Positions 43,696 to 56,069 of a stretch of 61,868 nt of DNA are shown piece after piece; positions within the stretch are counted from its first letter, which is position 1, and the number at the start of each line of letters is the position of its first letter. The notes beneath the pieces were generated by a model that was given only the letters and a program-made list of their open reading frames with translations, was not told the origin of the DNA and searched no databases. This DNA comes from Collybiopsis luxurians FD-317 M1 (Eukaryota; Basidiomycota; Agaricomycetes; Agaricales; Omphalotaceae): contig KN834826.1 of assembly GCA_000827265.1 (NCBI GenBank), positions 111,419 to 173,286 on the forward strand, written 5' to 3'. The translations under genes were made by a program, and so were the position numbers.

Positions 43696-44151
43696 TCAGT
43701 GGTTGACAAGGACTATGGCTTTCAATACTGTTAGCACTACATCTACCATCTGAGCTCCCATCTCAAGTAACACAACAAACTGGTTGCAAAGACAGTAAAT
43801 ATCTAGAAGCCCAAAAGGTGCAACATCTTTGACACTTCTGGGCATTTGGACAAGCGTGTCCAAGATGGGTTCAAGCAGATCCATGCTTTGAAGGAAACAG
43901 CTGTGGATGGCCAAAGCAGCATCATAGTGGGACTGCTTGAATGACACAGCTTGGGTTTGAATTTCCTTAACAATCCATTGCTGAAGCATCACAACATCCT
44001 TGCAATCTTTGGCATCTATGGCACTGAGCAGGCACATTAACCACCACTGGTGGATAGTATCTGCAAGCTGTTGCAGGATCAGAAGATGCAATGAGTCAGT
44101 GGGTATGGAGATGATACATGAATGAGGGAAATGCAGATGGTTTTGAGACAC
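43696..44151 (-). CDS. Hypothetical protein, 151 codons
   Basis: ATG at 44151 gives a Leu-rich helical protein (DSLHLLILQQLADTIHQWWL, SHYDAALAIHSCFLQSMDLL). No domain is recognised. It may be one exon of a larger gene, or part of the neighbouring relics. Confidence 0.3.
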   Translation of the reverse strand: MSQNHLHFPHSCIISIPTDSLHLLILQQLADTIHQWWLMCLLSAIDAKDCKDVVMLQQWIVKEIQTQAVSFKQSHYDAALAIHSCFLQSMDLLEPILDTLVQMPRSVKDVAPFGLLDIYCLCNQFVVLLEMGAQMVDVVLTVLKAIVLVNH

Positions 44152-44846
44152 AAGGGTTTGAGATCTATCAGAAGTTGAAGGGGCAGGGCTGCAAGAGAGA
44201 CCAGCTCAAAGAGGCATAGTCAGACTGGATAATTTAGTGTACCCTAGCTTTTGCCACTCCCTCCTTGCCTTCTGTTTAAGCGCCGCCTTCTCTCTGAACT
44301 TTGCTTTTTCCTCCTCGGAGCCATTTTGGCATATGTCTTTTTCCTTCATGCTGCATTGCTTATTCTGATTTCGGTGTATCTGTACATTGGTTGGGTGATC
44401 AGGCCCCAGCTGTTTTAGCCGCTTGCGCCTTCCTCACTCACACAAGGCATTTGAGGTGGCCATGGTAGAAAGTGAAGAATTGCGACGCCGTCCTGGAAGA
44501 ATGTCAAGTCATGTGACCCCTGTAGCCCATTGTGAGGCTCAGGTAAGTGGCTCAAGTCAGGCCTGAAGGAATGAGTGAGGATTTATCAGCATCTTTCACT
44601 GGGGTGTGAAAGGGTAGGAAAAACCCTGAGCTAAGGGTGATGAGAATGGAGACAAGAAGAAGCTCATCACACTGCTAATGCTGTAAACCCTCTCACCACC
44701 TTATATCAACCACCAAGGTCTTCTCTAAGAATCTGAATGATAATACACATACATTTTCAGGAGATTGAGTATTAGACTGAATACTCAATATAGTATCTAA
44801 GTAACATGGTAATGTAACTAATTTATTGGCATACAAAACCTCTTCC
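44152..44846. other. No gene recognised
   Basis: Neither strand shows a domain that I recognise, although a possible small exon cannot be excluded near 44460. Confidence 0.35.
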
Positions 44847-47133
44847 TCATGACTTCTGAGTGTAAACTGATTTGCTCCATTCTGGGGTCCTAAATAGATT
44901 TGCAATTACTTTACCATCTGCATTGAATAACTGACCAAATGATTTTGCTGTGCTGGGTATTAGGTGAGTCAGAGTGAGAGGTGCAAGAGAAGTTTGTACA
45001 GGAGCCTTCATTTGGGACTTCTGTATTCTGCAGTTGGTGCAGGCACAGGTGCTTTGGCAGTGGAAGCAGCGAAAGTCTGCTGAGTTCTGATTGAATTCAA
45101 TCTGATTGGAATAACTAGAAAGTAGTGAGAAATGTGAACAGAGCAGAACAAAAGTGGAACATTCACTGCACATACTATTGATGTATACATTGCCTGCAGT
45201 ATGTAAGCCCACATTCCTGCTGGAAAGCACACGCCATGTAGACGGAGGTTTGTTTATTACACTGGTGGCATAGTGCTTCCTCAGCGACAGCCTCACTGAA
45301 AGCTTCCATCTCTTCCACATGCAAACAACCTTTGAATTTCAAGGAGGGAGCAGCAGGTGTAGCTGTGTCTGAGTCCAGACTTAAGAGAGGAGGAGGTAGA
45401 GGGGATATTGGTGCAAGAGGGGTTAAAGGAGAAGAAGCAACAGATACTGTGGGGGTCCTAGGAGCAAGAGTATGCTGATCACTTGGGCAAGAAGGGGGGG
45501 TGGAGGGTGTCACATTCTCATTGTTGAGCTCTAAACAGGGAGGAACCGGAGGGATCTTAGGAATGAGAGGATGCCGGTCATTGGGGGAAGACAGAGTGGC
45601 TGAGGGTGTAAGAGTGTTAGGAACTGCAGGTATAGGAGATGCAGCAGTCTCTGTGCCAACTGAGAGAGGATTATAATATGGAAGAGATATGTGTGTAAAC
45701 TGTGAAGGGACCAATGCTACAGGAGATAGAGACACAGAAGGTGCTGAAGAGGACATTATCACCTTAGCCTAGAATTGGAAACAAGTTATTTAGGAGAACA
45801 GCAGATTATAGAGGTTGTCGTACTGTTGTCAAGATATTGATGCTATGAAGCACAGACTGCTCAGTTGCTGACAGCCTTAGAGACAACTCCACCTTGTGCT
45901 GGGCCTTTAAGACAGCAGAAGTCATTAATTCAGCATTTAGGTTTTGGGCTTCTGAAGACTGAGAGAAAGGAAGGCAAAGTCATTAATTCAGCATTTAGGT
46001 TTTGGGCTTCTGAAGACTGAGAGAAAGGAAGGCATGAGCATATTGCATCACCTATAGAATGCGCCAGACTTACCGGAGGGCAAGAGCGACTAAGATAACT
46101 CATGTAATTTGAAGTGTTGAATCTACAGCGTACAGACACTCTGGTTTTGAACTCATTCAGCAACTGCTTCTCCTGCTCTTTCTTGGGCTCCATAGGAAGT
46201 TTCCTCCACTGCTGCAAAGACTTCCATATAAGGTCTAGGGAATCCCCTGCTTTGGATGAGATATTGGATCCTGAGGAAGGTTGATTTACTTCTCCTTCAT
46301 TGCTTTCCTGGAAGACCAAAACAGAGGACATTTTTCTGAAAGCAGTTCCTACAGTAGCTGGAGTGAAAGAGCCAGACAAAGAGCTGGAAAAGGGGGGTAA
46401 ATGACCTTGAGATTCATCAGACCAGAGGCGCAAAGGTTGCTCATTGGTCTTATTGTTAGTAGCAAGCAGGGACAAGGGGTCTACGGGAGCAGGACTAGGG
46501 GAAACCAAGGAAAATGGAGGTGAGTGATTGGGGAATGCAAGACTTGAAGATTGTTCACTCATCCTCTCCATGGCATCAGCAGGAGACAGGGATGGCAGGG
46601 GGGGGCAACACAAGGAAGGCATGCAGGAATGGGAGATGGAGGCAGGCTGAACACAATTGCACGAGTACATCTTCTCCACTTTGTCAGTCGAAGATTTGGA
46701 GAAGCATGGGAAGAAAATAGACTTGGACTGGTTTTGCTCACTGCAGTGGAAGCAGGCAACAACATTGATGTGGGTGGTGATTCATCTTCAATGCTAGGGC
46801 CTGTATTGCTGGGAACAGAGGAGCAGATCTCTTCCTCCTATCCAACAATTTTTTCAAAGATGAAGATGCATCAGTGAAGGTGGTCTTCTCTCACTTTCCC
46901 CAGGACTTTTCGATGGATGCTGAAGAAGGCACAGGGGCCTTGTTACCCACTTGTGTCTTGGCCCCAGGAGACCTGTACATTACTGAGCTAGTATTTCAGT
47001 ATTTAACCCATACCTGTTCAATATAGCAACTACCTTTATGATTATTCCTAGTCTGAGCATTCATGGCTGTCGCGAGATCTCCCACAAACACCAGTTTCTG
47101 CTGCTGTAATGCCTCTGCAAGCTCTTGAGACAT
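44847..47133 (-). pseudogene. CDCA7-type (zf-4CXXC_R1) zinc-finger gene
   Basis: A cysteine pattern matching the CDCA7/monoamine-oxidase-A-repressor-R1 zinc finger is seen: ALCHQCNKQTSVYMAC and CGLTYCRQCI, then a 61-base GT-AG intron (45115-45175), then FRCFHCQSTCACTNCRIQKS. Upstream is a long Ser/Pro/Thr-rich region (45762-45320), and before it an exon with KKEQEKQLLNEFKTRVSVRC. The ATG at 47133 (MSQELAEALQQQKLVFVGDL) may start the gene. One TGA near 46893 (EKSWGK-stop) fits CGA. CDCA7 proteins recruit the HELLS remodeller for DNA-methylation maintenance. The exact exon chain in the N-terminal half is not resolved. Confidence 0.6.
45920..46034. repeat. 58-bp tandem duplication across a splice acceptor
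   Basis: 45920-45977 and 45978-46034 are copies of the same unit, which contains a minus-strand polypyrimidine tract, an acceptor AG and the first bases of an exon (reading SSEAQNLNAELMT). Confidence 0.93.
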
Positions 47134-48141
47134 CTTCCACTTTGCTTTACTAGGGTTTGTGCATCCATTTGAGGCTCAAGACACTGATTAGACAAAGATT
47201 GCCTCAACAACGAGCAAGCTCACCCATTTTTCAAAATTGAATTTAAGATTGTGGATATATTTACTGAGTTATTCAGTAGCCTGTTTGTGTTGATCACAAG
47301 GCATAGCTGGCAGGCTATGCAGCTGCTGGTGGGAAGCCAGGCCATATAAACACCGATCAAATAATGAGGCAAGAAAACACATTTCAGCTACACATTTCAG
47401 CTACCGTGCCAATAGGCCAAACAGATATGTAAATATGCCCATGGCATCTGTTGACATTGTATCTAAGCTGACACCTGAGATGTAATACATTCCAATTTGC
47501 AATTGTGACACAGATAGTATAAGTAAGAAGGAAAGGAGGGGAACAAATCCACAATGGTTATAGTTCTTTTAAGAATTTCAGATGCTCAGGAATATTGGTT
47601 GTGAATGAGCGTGCTTACCTTGACTCGCTCAGACCACCTCACTGTGAAGCAGTGAAGACAAACAGTGATGCAGGAGAACCCAGACTTGGCATGCGCGAGT
47701 AAAGCATATTATCAATCTGAACCTTGAGTGTCTAAGAGAAACCTGCAATTTGTTATTGTATCTGGATATCTGGGCTCTCAAAAATCTTCAGAGTGTGAGC
47801 AGTAGAGGAAGTAGCAGGAGAACAGTGACTTGATTGTGGTTCACATATAAGGTTCAGTTGATGAACTTTACTTGACATGGTACATAATTACCTGGATTTC
47901 TCAGCTCGCATCCTTTCATGCTGTCCATTGAGTGGTCAAGAAAATTTTCCATTCTCAAAACTCCGCTAACATGGTGAGAAGACAAACAATGACCTTTACA
48001 GAGGATTGAAACATTGTTCCAGAAGTGAGTAGGCATTTTGAACTCTGAGCTCCACAATTTCTGCATTAAACCACTTTGTAAAGAAATAGCAAGGGGAGAC
48101 AGGGTACAACTCACTTAAAATTTCCCCCCAGAAGGTGATGA
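47134..48141. other. No gene recognised
   Basis: A minus-strand frame at 47854-48114 shows no domain. No other signal is seen. Confidence 0.35.
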
Positions 48142-48440
48142 CTATGGCTTTAGGATGTAGCTGTATGGTGACTTGGGCAAACTTACCATCTCAGTGACCC
48201 ATTCCAATGTATTCCTTGCAACCTGAGAAAATATGAGATTAAAGGTCTTTCGATGAAGCAGTTGTAACTTCAACAGAATCTTTGTTGAAATCAATGGGAA
48301 TGCATGATGGGTTTGCTTTGTCAATGGTGTCTGATTGAGGACAGTCAATATGTTGATTGTCCAAAGTGCGAGGAAAGCGTTGTCAATCCTCACTGAATTT
48401 CCACCCCTGAATGTACCTTCACCACTAGAGACTACAACCA
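48142..48440 (-). pseudogene. Hypothetical reading-frame fragment
   Basis: An open minus-strand stretch reads SGEGTFRGGNSVRIDNAFLA and then KTFNLIFSQVARNTLEWVTE. It looks like one exon of a decayed gene (the GTAAGT-like sequence after VTEM could be a donor). Family unknown. Confidence 0.3.
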
Positions 48441-49529
48441 GTTAACTCTTAGTGGAACACAGCTGGACAAAAGTTGAGGTTGAGATTATGAGTTGTCAAA
48501 TGAGGGATGATTCAATCTGCCTCTCAGATAATTCACTGAAATGAGCAAGCTAGAATGAAACTGATCTGATAAAGGTCTCCACACAAGTCATAACAGGAAT
48601 ACAAGCAAGGGGAGAATCAGTCTCAATTGGGTGATTGCTATGAGCTGTATATCAAATGTAAGAAAGAAAGGTCTGAAGCTCACTACTAAGATACTCTGAC
48701 AGTCTTTGACCGAATAAAGCACTGAGCGCATCAAAGACTCATATGACCAACAGAAAAGCGCCGCTGGCTGAACTGTGTTAAGGATGGTCTCCACCAGGAT
48801 AATCATAATAAAGGGGAAAATCCAACATTCACAACTGCAAATTTGGATCGCAAATAGTGAGGGGATCAGAGATGACAGACATCTTCAGCATCTTCCAGCT
48901 GAGACCAGACTGATGATCTGGTCCAACTATGAGGGATATCATTCTTAGTCTAAACCAGCAGGTAACCATAATGTTCCATGCACCTTTAGACCAATATTAT
49001 AGCTGTTATGGCCAGTGAAGCCTTCATATGGTGTCAATATATAGCAATCAGGAAAACAACAGTTGATCAAGCATACATTCATGAGAAGACTGACCAAACT
49101 GCTGAATTGCTGTACTAGACTAGTGAACTAAGTGTAGAAAATATATGTATTGGAAGGAGTAACCCACTTATTAGTATTGGCAAATGTGGGTAGCAGCCAA
49201 GCACCTCTGGCAAATGTATTTGAAAGAATGCCAAAGGTGCTGAGCCAGATATGGGCACTACTCAGTAAAAAGAGTAGCACCGTGGGAATAAGGGACTTTA
49301 AGTTGCTCACAAATGAGGACACAGTTTTTGTTTTGTTTTCTTTGGCCTTTCATGACCGAGTCTCAGTACAAAATAGGATTCATCTGTAGCATGAAGTATA
49401 TGCCTGAAAATGGATATGTACATCCTTCCTTTGGATATAACTTATAAGGCTCATAAGTTCAATGATACTTACTCATCAGACTTATTGGATTCACATACAG
49501 TTGTGATTATTCTGTAGCACTTGCAGATG
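48441..49529. other. No gene recognised
   Basis: Small frames on both strands only. Confidence 0.35.
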
Positions 49530-50630
49530 AGTTAACCAATGTAGTGGAAAGGGTGGATTTGCAAGGAGGATGAGACTTCTGAGGAAGCAACTTTGCTTGT
49601 CCAAGCAGGAGACGCTCTCACAGGGTTCTGGTTAACTATGGAGACTGAACAGACTTTTAAGCCACTCAAAGAGGAAACAGTGTTTTGGGCCAAAAAGAAA
49701 TACATTGCACCCAAGCGTAAGTGAAAACTTGTCTTACTTTCCTCATGCGCTGATCTTTCTTAGTCAAAGAATCCAAACAAGTTACTGTAAGTCAGAATTC
49801 TTGATTGTTGCATTCATTTATTGATTTTGCTAGCAACAACAATGAAACCCTGGACCAGTACAACCTCTCCCTTACAAAGTTATTGAACTTCCTCCAGAAG
49901 TCACTTCTGAGCCCAGCAATACCTCTGCCTCAGAACCTCCCTATCCTGACATTGTAGTTGCAGATCCTCAGGTGCTCTGGCTTCCCCCAGACCGAGTAGG
50001 ACTTGACCCAAACGATAGAACATTATTGTATCAGGTACTCACATTGTTTGTATTCTGTTCTTTGGATTCAAATCTAGTAGATGATATGCAACACACTAGG
50101 TTCAGTGGGAGTTGATGGTAACCAATTCTACAAAGCACTTAAGAAGGATCAATGAGAGGTTAGTCTTTTTTCCTTTTGCCCAAATTGGACTGAGCATTGT
50201 GGTTACTGAGGACTGGTACCTCCAATCAGATTGCATTGTAAGTAGCTCTATTTTTCTACATAATATCTCTCAGCGTTGGTTAGATTTGCCAGGAACCCTA
50301 CCAAGAAAAACCCATATGTTCTCTCATGAATTGCCCATGCTGTACAGTAGGGTACTGTGCGGAATGTTGTGTAAGGCTCATAAAAGGCACCAGAGAAGGT
50401 ACCCTGGCTTGGTCAGGCAGAGAAGATGTATTACCAGGTCAGATTCACTGTAAGTTTTGTCCAGAAATTTGCTCCGCAGGTATCTTACTTCTTACCAGGT
50501 CCCTGCTGTCACAAAGTAGGATATTTGATTGCTATTGAGTGGCTTTTTGTTTATGACTGCCAAGCCCAAGATGAACATAATCGTAAGAGGAAAAAAAATA
50601 GAAAGCATGCAAAGAAGGTTTACAATTGAA
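49530..50630 (+). pseudogene. Cys-rich protein relic, unknown family
   Basis: Possible exons: ALTGFWLTMETEQTF (near 49620); after an intron, YKVIELPPEVTSEPSNTSA and LWLPPDRVGLDPNDRTLLYQ; after a second intron, HLRRINERLVFFPFAQIGLS; after a third, CPCCTVGYCAECC, ending with GQIHCKFCPEICSAG and a basic tail (NRKRKKNRKHAKK). The CxxC clusters suggest zinc binding. One TGA near 49842 fits CGA. It resembles no family that I can name with confidence; the cysteine spacing is not that of the CDCA7-type gene at 45 kb. Confidence 0.4.
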
Positions 50631-52456
50631 AGCTGAGAGAATCCATGGCCCAGGAATTAGAAGATGGGGAAGTGTTGGAGTAATTGATTTTTGTATATCG
50701 TGTATCCCCTCTGAGTACAGGCGATGTAACATGTTGCACTTGCATCATATTTTAGACCTCTCCAGATACAAGCTGCTATGCAGACAAGAGCGATCTAAGG
50801 TTTTTTAAACTTTCATTGTTATTACTGGCCAGTCTGGAGAGGGGTAAATTTTAGTTGCACTGTTGACTTTCCTACCCTTTGTATGCTTTACTGGAGTGCG
50901 AGCAGGTTACATTACCTATGTTCTAAAAAAAGAGGAAAAGAATGAGGTTTACTTATCTGGATACTGAATGACATCCCATAATTTCTTGCCGCCAGGTTCG
51001 CTTTTCTCTGAGCAGGATTTGGGCTTTGAATGCTTGCCTGCTGGATTATGATAGTGCTGTAGTTTTTTATTTTAAGGCTTTCATTGCATTAGCCAAACAG
51101 GCAAGGGGAAGTCAATGGCAGGCTATCTCTCAAAACCCATTTACCTGGTGCTCCCTCTTCACTGGGGTCAATAGCATCATGTGCTTATGCAGTTTATTTT
51201 TATTAACTAATATCTAGCAGAGGGAAGTTACAGCCATAGATGGGCAATGAGGGTGTAGCCTGTTTTGGAGCAATCATATGCTACTCATGATGGGCTACAC
51301 ATGTGGTGCAATTAGCTTGCTAAGTGCCAATGCTCACAATTGCTTCCTAATGGTGTATGTTACCATGTATTTTTATTTTTATTCAAACATTAACAGAGGG
51401 ATATATACAATTGTGATAGACAGGAAATGAGTCCTTATTGCTTGGCTTGCATTGATCACATGATATGCATGGCAGGCTACCTGCTAGTTTGCTCATCAAG
51501 CAGTCTTACAGACTCCTTCTTCACTAGAGCCATAGAAAATGCACAATGGGCATTACCTATGCATGGAAGTTACATATATTCAATTCCTCTCCAAGACAGA
51601 TGGTGCTCATGTACATTCAGCTCATCTGTGAAACAGCTGTTCAATGTGATCTTGCAGAGTATGCTCTGAGTTGGGGTTTCATTTGCAACTACCAATGCAG
51701 TTGAGCATTTCTCATTGGTGCTAATGCAACATAATCCTGTTTTTGCATCTTCGAGTTCTATCTGACATAGACTTTGATAAAATGAGTGCTATTCTCAGAA
51801 ACTTCCAAGCAAATGAAGATAGTAAATGCATTCAACTGGATTCTTCTGTGGACAGGGCTCTTACCCAGCTCTTCAGGCTTCTCTGCCAGCTCTCTAAAGC
51901 ATCAGTGTAATGTACATTTATATACAATGGATCTGCTGGAGCAGCTGGAGAGCAAGGGAAAAAGGTAACAAATGACTGGGAGCTCCTGCTCTATTACTGA
52001 CCTAGAGCTCTTATTGAGGCATTTGAGTTTAACATTCATATGGTATTTAGTTCACCTGGCATCGCTCAGATATTTCTGTAATCTTTTTTTTCAGGCTCAA
52101 GGAAATGCAGATGCAGAACTGACTGATATGAACAAACACAGAATAATTGAAGCAGTACTCACCCCAGACAGTGATGCTTTGGCTCTCGCTGCCCCAGTGA
52201 GACTCTTGATAGTATTGTATTTCAGAAATATTTTAGAAGCTGACTCCAAATGACAGCATATTCTGCAGGGAGGCTTGTATGGCTAGTAAGCTGGTAGTCA
52301 ATGTCTACCAGATGTCCAATTCCTTAAACCTTACCCAAGATGGATTTATTATGTGAGTAAGATGGTCAAGGTCAAACAGCTCGAATCCTTGACTCATACA
52401 AGCTGCAAACCACTCGCATGTCTGATCGAGTGAAACAGATCCCCTGCAGTGCAATG
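50631..52456. other. Low-CpG region with repeat R2 pieces, no gene recognised
   Basis: 51265-51345 and 51450-51500 match repeat R2 of 39.2 kb. Small frames at 51026, 51427 and 51972 show no domain. Confidence 0.4.
51265..51500. repeat. Dispersed repeat R2, copies 2 and 3
   Basis: GGTGCAATTAGCTTGCTAAG at about 51313 matches 39238 onwards; GATCACATGATATGCATGGC at about 51453 matches 39207 onwards. Confidence 0.55.
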
Positions 52457-52502
52457 GGTATCAGGAAGAGGGTATCAGAAAGAGGGTATCAGGAAGAGCA
52501 GG
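52457..52502. repeat. Short tandem repeat, 15-17 bp x 3
   Basis: GGTATCAGGAAGAG occurs three times in succession with one change. Confidence 0.8.
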
Positions 52503-52516
52503 AAGTATTAAGCTGC

Positions 52517-53324
52517 TTACATGATTGCCAGACCATTTTTCTTGGTCCAGATTATGTTACCTGTGAGGCCATCCAGAAAGACACTGCAAAGACTTAACAT
52601 CCTACCATTAAAGAAAAAAAAAAGGGGGGATGCATACACTGAACCTCCATGGAATGCAAAAATGTATAGATTCCCAGTGGTGCTGTCAAATCGAACTGTC
52701 TTTGGCATGATGACTTTGTTGAATGCAACTGAAAATGTTTTTTTCAGCTCTCCATCTGTGCTCAAAGTCCATACTGAGACTGAGTGGTCAGCAAAAGAGG
52801 TCACCAATTTAGCACAACCACCCATGGGCACTTCTTGCTGTAAGAAATCCATAGAAACAACCTGTACTGCAGAAGTATGAGCAACCAATTTGTGCACAGC
52901 TTCCAAGACCTAGCGGTTGTCAACAAATTTCAACAGCAGGAGGTCTGATATGGCTGAACTATGTACAGATCTTTCAGGGATGTAGTCCCAGAGCTGAAGA
53001 GAACCATCCCAAGTGCCTAGAACCAACATGTGGCAGGCGGTTTCTGAGAAATAAACCCAAGTGGCAGCCAGTATAGTGGTTCTTTCAGGCAGTTCAGTTT
53101 CACTGTGCTTGGAAGTCAGCGGTACATTACAAAGAGACTCTACATTCCAGACTATAACTCCACTGGGGCCTGTGAATGGAATAAACAATTGTACATTCTA
53201 GATAGTACATTCTAGTGGCAACAGTCTTACCAGCGGCTGCTAAAAACTGCAATTGTGCAGAAAAAGCCAACAATGTGATCACATCTTGTGGGCCTTGCAG
53301 TATGGTTTTGGTTTCAAAGGGCAT
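52517..53324 (-). pseudogene. WD40-repeat protein fragment
   Basis: ATG at 53324 begins MPFETKTILQGPQDVITLLA. An intron of about 60 bases (near 53229-53170) joins AAAG to PSGVIVWNVESL. WD-type repeats follow: HMLVLGTWDGSLQLWDYIPE, then (after a TAG) HKLVAHTSAVQVV and AKLVTSFADHSVSVWTL. A second intron near 52640-52590 leads into FLDGLTGNIIWTKKNG before the stop. Three to four propeller blades are visible, fewer than a full propeller, so the gene is probably incomplete. The TAG after KFVDNR could be a mutated CAG. Confidence 0.6.
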
Positions 53325-53584
53325 AGTTCATGAAGGCACAGTGGAGTATAAGGCAAGCACAAAGAATGAGATGGGGTTCAAGGTAGGAAAATAAGATAAA
53401 GACCAGGCACGCATATATATGTGTATAAAAGCAAACAAAGCAAACAAAGAATGTAAGAAAGAAAGTTTGCAATGAGGCAAAAATGGATCAAAGCAGTCAT
53501 GAGCCAGAAGGTCAGCATTTATAGCCACTCCCTATAAAAGAGGAGACAAGCATTCTACGAAACCATGAAATAAAAGCCACTTCC

Positions 53585-54250
53585 ATGGTTAACAGCCCAC
53601 TTCTTCTTGATCAGATGGAAATGTATGCTCTTCAAGAAGGAAGGGCCATGACGATAGACCATCTGCCTGGCAATATCGTCTGCAACACCACCCCAAAATC
53701 AGTCAGTTTTGCTTTCAATGAACCCTCCAACTCTGCAATTCCTCCTTCCATCCCAGCTTCATCTAGTGCTTCTCGTTCCCCACCCATTCTTTCCACTCCC
53801 TCAGCCCCGGCGAATACTCACAGCACAACACCAGGTCCATCAACTTGCACTGGCAGATCCCCAGAGCTACTTGCTGCAAGTTACTATCCTGGATGCATTA
53901 ATCCCAATGTCAATATGGATGAATTTTCAGATGCAGAGAGGGCAGGTAAAATACCAAAACCCATGGGCGAAGTTGCGAGACCTGGTAGGGGAGGCTACAA
54001 TCTAGAGGGAACCTTGAAATGGCCAAAGGCACAGCTAGATCACATAAAAGTAAGTCAGATCTGTAGGTAACTCTATGCAATCAGTCTAACAGGCACAGTC
54101 AGGGCTTCATTAAAAAGCAGGTGCTGGATACAATGGACTGCTCATTGAGCTTTTCTGATCAACCGCAGCACCTACTTCAAGACATTTGAGAACAGGAAAG
54201 AGACTGGTGGCCTTCCAGCTGCAAAGTTAACACAAAATATTGTATGTCCA
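53585..54250 (+). pseudogene. Agaricomycete hypothetical gene with RPGRGGYNL motif
   Basis: ATG at 53585 opens a Ser/Pro-rich N-terminus (IPASSSASRSPPILSTPSAP), then MDEFSDAERAGKIPKPMGEV and RPGRGGYNLEGTLKWPKAQL. A GT-AG intron (donor GTAAGTCAG near 54051) leads to GFIKKQVLDTMDCSLSFSDQ. A TGA follows (LLQDI-stop-EQERDWWP), again fitting CGA. The motif recurs in uncharacterised, repeat-associated basidiomycete proteins, as far as I recall; its function is unknown. Confidence 0.45.
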
Positions 54251-54979
54251 GGCAGTTGTTAAATACCCCTTCTTGGTGAAATACCACTGCCTGTGGGTCA
54301 TGGACAATTTGATTCGCTGTTGACTCAAATATGAAAAGGCAGCCCACAACCACAAAGCTGACACCAAGCTGGCTGCCAAGACCCAAGCAAAGTCTAAGCA
54401 GTGCCTCATCATTAGTGTCCCACTGTCCAAACAAGACTGATTTTAATGTTTTTCACTTCTCATAGGATAATGAGGTGGCTTAAGATTCTTTCCCTAATCA
54501 ACTTCAATATGACATTAGATTTAATACTGTTTGCAGAAGTTGTAAATCATTTGATGTCTGATATAACTTTGAGCTTGGGAAGTTGTAAAAAGAAGGTAAA
54601 GAGCTTACACGGATGCCCTATAGAGAGTGATAGAATAGGAGTAAAGCAGATTGAAATACTTCTAACTAATTTTTTTTGTAGTATTGTGTGAGAATAGAAA
54701 CCATTGATAAAGTGATCAATGGACCTGAACAAACCTCATGTTGATGTAACTAGAGGTGTGCTTTTAACTTAGGTTTCTTCCACATCTAGATTGGCTTCAC
54801 ACATGCAGTACCTTTGTTTGGAGCCCTAAATGTGTCAATCATCAATACAAAAAAAGATCAATCTATGAAAACAGAGAAACAATGACAGCCAGTCAAACTC
54901 ATCCTAAGTTGACACCTCACCTCTCAGCCCACAAACTGATCTCCCATCATCCGACTAGTCCGATTTTGACAACCTTAGT
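54251..54979. other. No gene recognised
   Basis: Low-CpG spacer with small frames only. Confidence 0.35.
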
Positions 54980-55660
54980 GATAATGTTAACCATGGGATG
55001 CAGCTCCTTAGGGAGCTCTGGCCCGAGAGAGAAAACAATGGAAGTAAACATCCAAGCCAAAGCTGGAAGGGAATATGGTCTTCAGACCCCATTGGAAGAG
55101 GAAGGAGAACAGAAGACAGGCCTACCCCAGGTGCCAATCTTCTGGCAACAGCAGTAGGGTGCATTCCACAGGGATTCGCAGTGTTCTGGAAGCAGTGAAA
55201 AAGGTTCAAAGTAAAAACAACAAGTATTAACTGTTCTGGCAACAGTTGCAGGATGCAGCTCAGGCATCAATGGTGTTGCAGATGCAGCAAAAGACATTCA
55301 AGAAGGAGCTGGAAGGGAATACAATCCCCAAGTGGAGAAGTCAAAAGCTAGTTCTGAAAAATGACCACAAGATGCAGCTCTTCAGGCATCCATGGCATTG
55401 CAGAAGCAGCGAAAGAGTTCTGGAAGGGAATATGATCTTCAAGTGGTTAAGGGAAAAATAAGAAAAGGCTTCATGGTTCTGGGAACAATTGCAGGACACA
55501 GCTCTTCAGGCATCCATGGCATTGCAGATGCAGAGAAAGAAGCACGCATCCAAGAGGAAGCAAATAAAAAATAAAAAAATGCAGGGGTGCTGCTTAATTA
55601 GTTTTGTAGCCCTTCCATCTAGTGGTATGATGTATTGGTAGCCTGTCATGACCTTGTCTG
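54980..55660 (+). repeat. Modular repeat R1, copy B (5 units)
   Basis: Units start near 54991, 55141, 55237, 55353 and 55478 with the same GATGCAGCTCTTCAGGCAT core as copy A, followed by a 3' end with TTTGTAGCCC and GGTAGCCTGTCATGACC. Confidence 0.8.
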
Positions 55661-56069
55661 ACTGTCTTCATCTCTAGCTCTTTTTTAACTGGATCCATTA
55701 TTTATAACTCGATACTCAATTATTATGCTGTCCAGATGTTGAACCCAATACAGCACAAAAGTATACATGAGTAAATGTAAAGAAAACCTATACAGTATGA
55801 TGGAGCTACACAACTCATTGGTCATTGTCTATAGAGAGGCAAGGAGCTTGACAATTTGCCTACCGATGAGTAATGCATCAAGTAGAAAATTTAAGTAGCA
55901 TCTGTTGCTGAATTGTAAACTGAAAAATTTTATCAGAAATGAAAGGCTAAGTAAATTCCGGGAGGCATACATTTGTCTTCATCATCATCATCCAAGAGAG
56001 CCAGAGGAGGTAAGGAAGAAAGCCTACTTGGACTAGTCAAAGGCAAAGCTAAGAAAATATTGGATCAGC
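55661..56069. other. No gene recognised
   Basis: AT-rich spacer with a CATCATCATCATC run at 55978-55990. Confidence 0.4.

Noticed and set aside
46514..46877. Forward frames opposite the CDCA7-type gene
   Set aside because: They mirror the Ser/Pro-rich coding region of the reverse strand.
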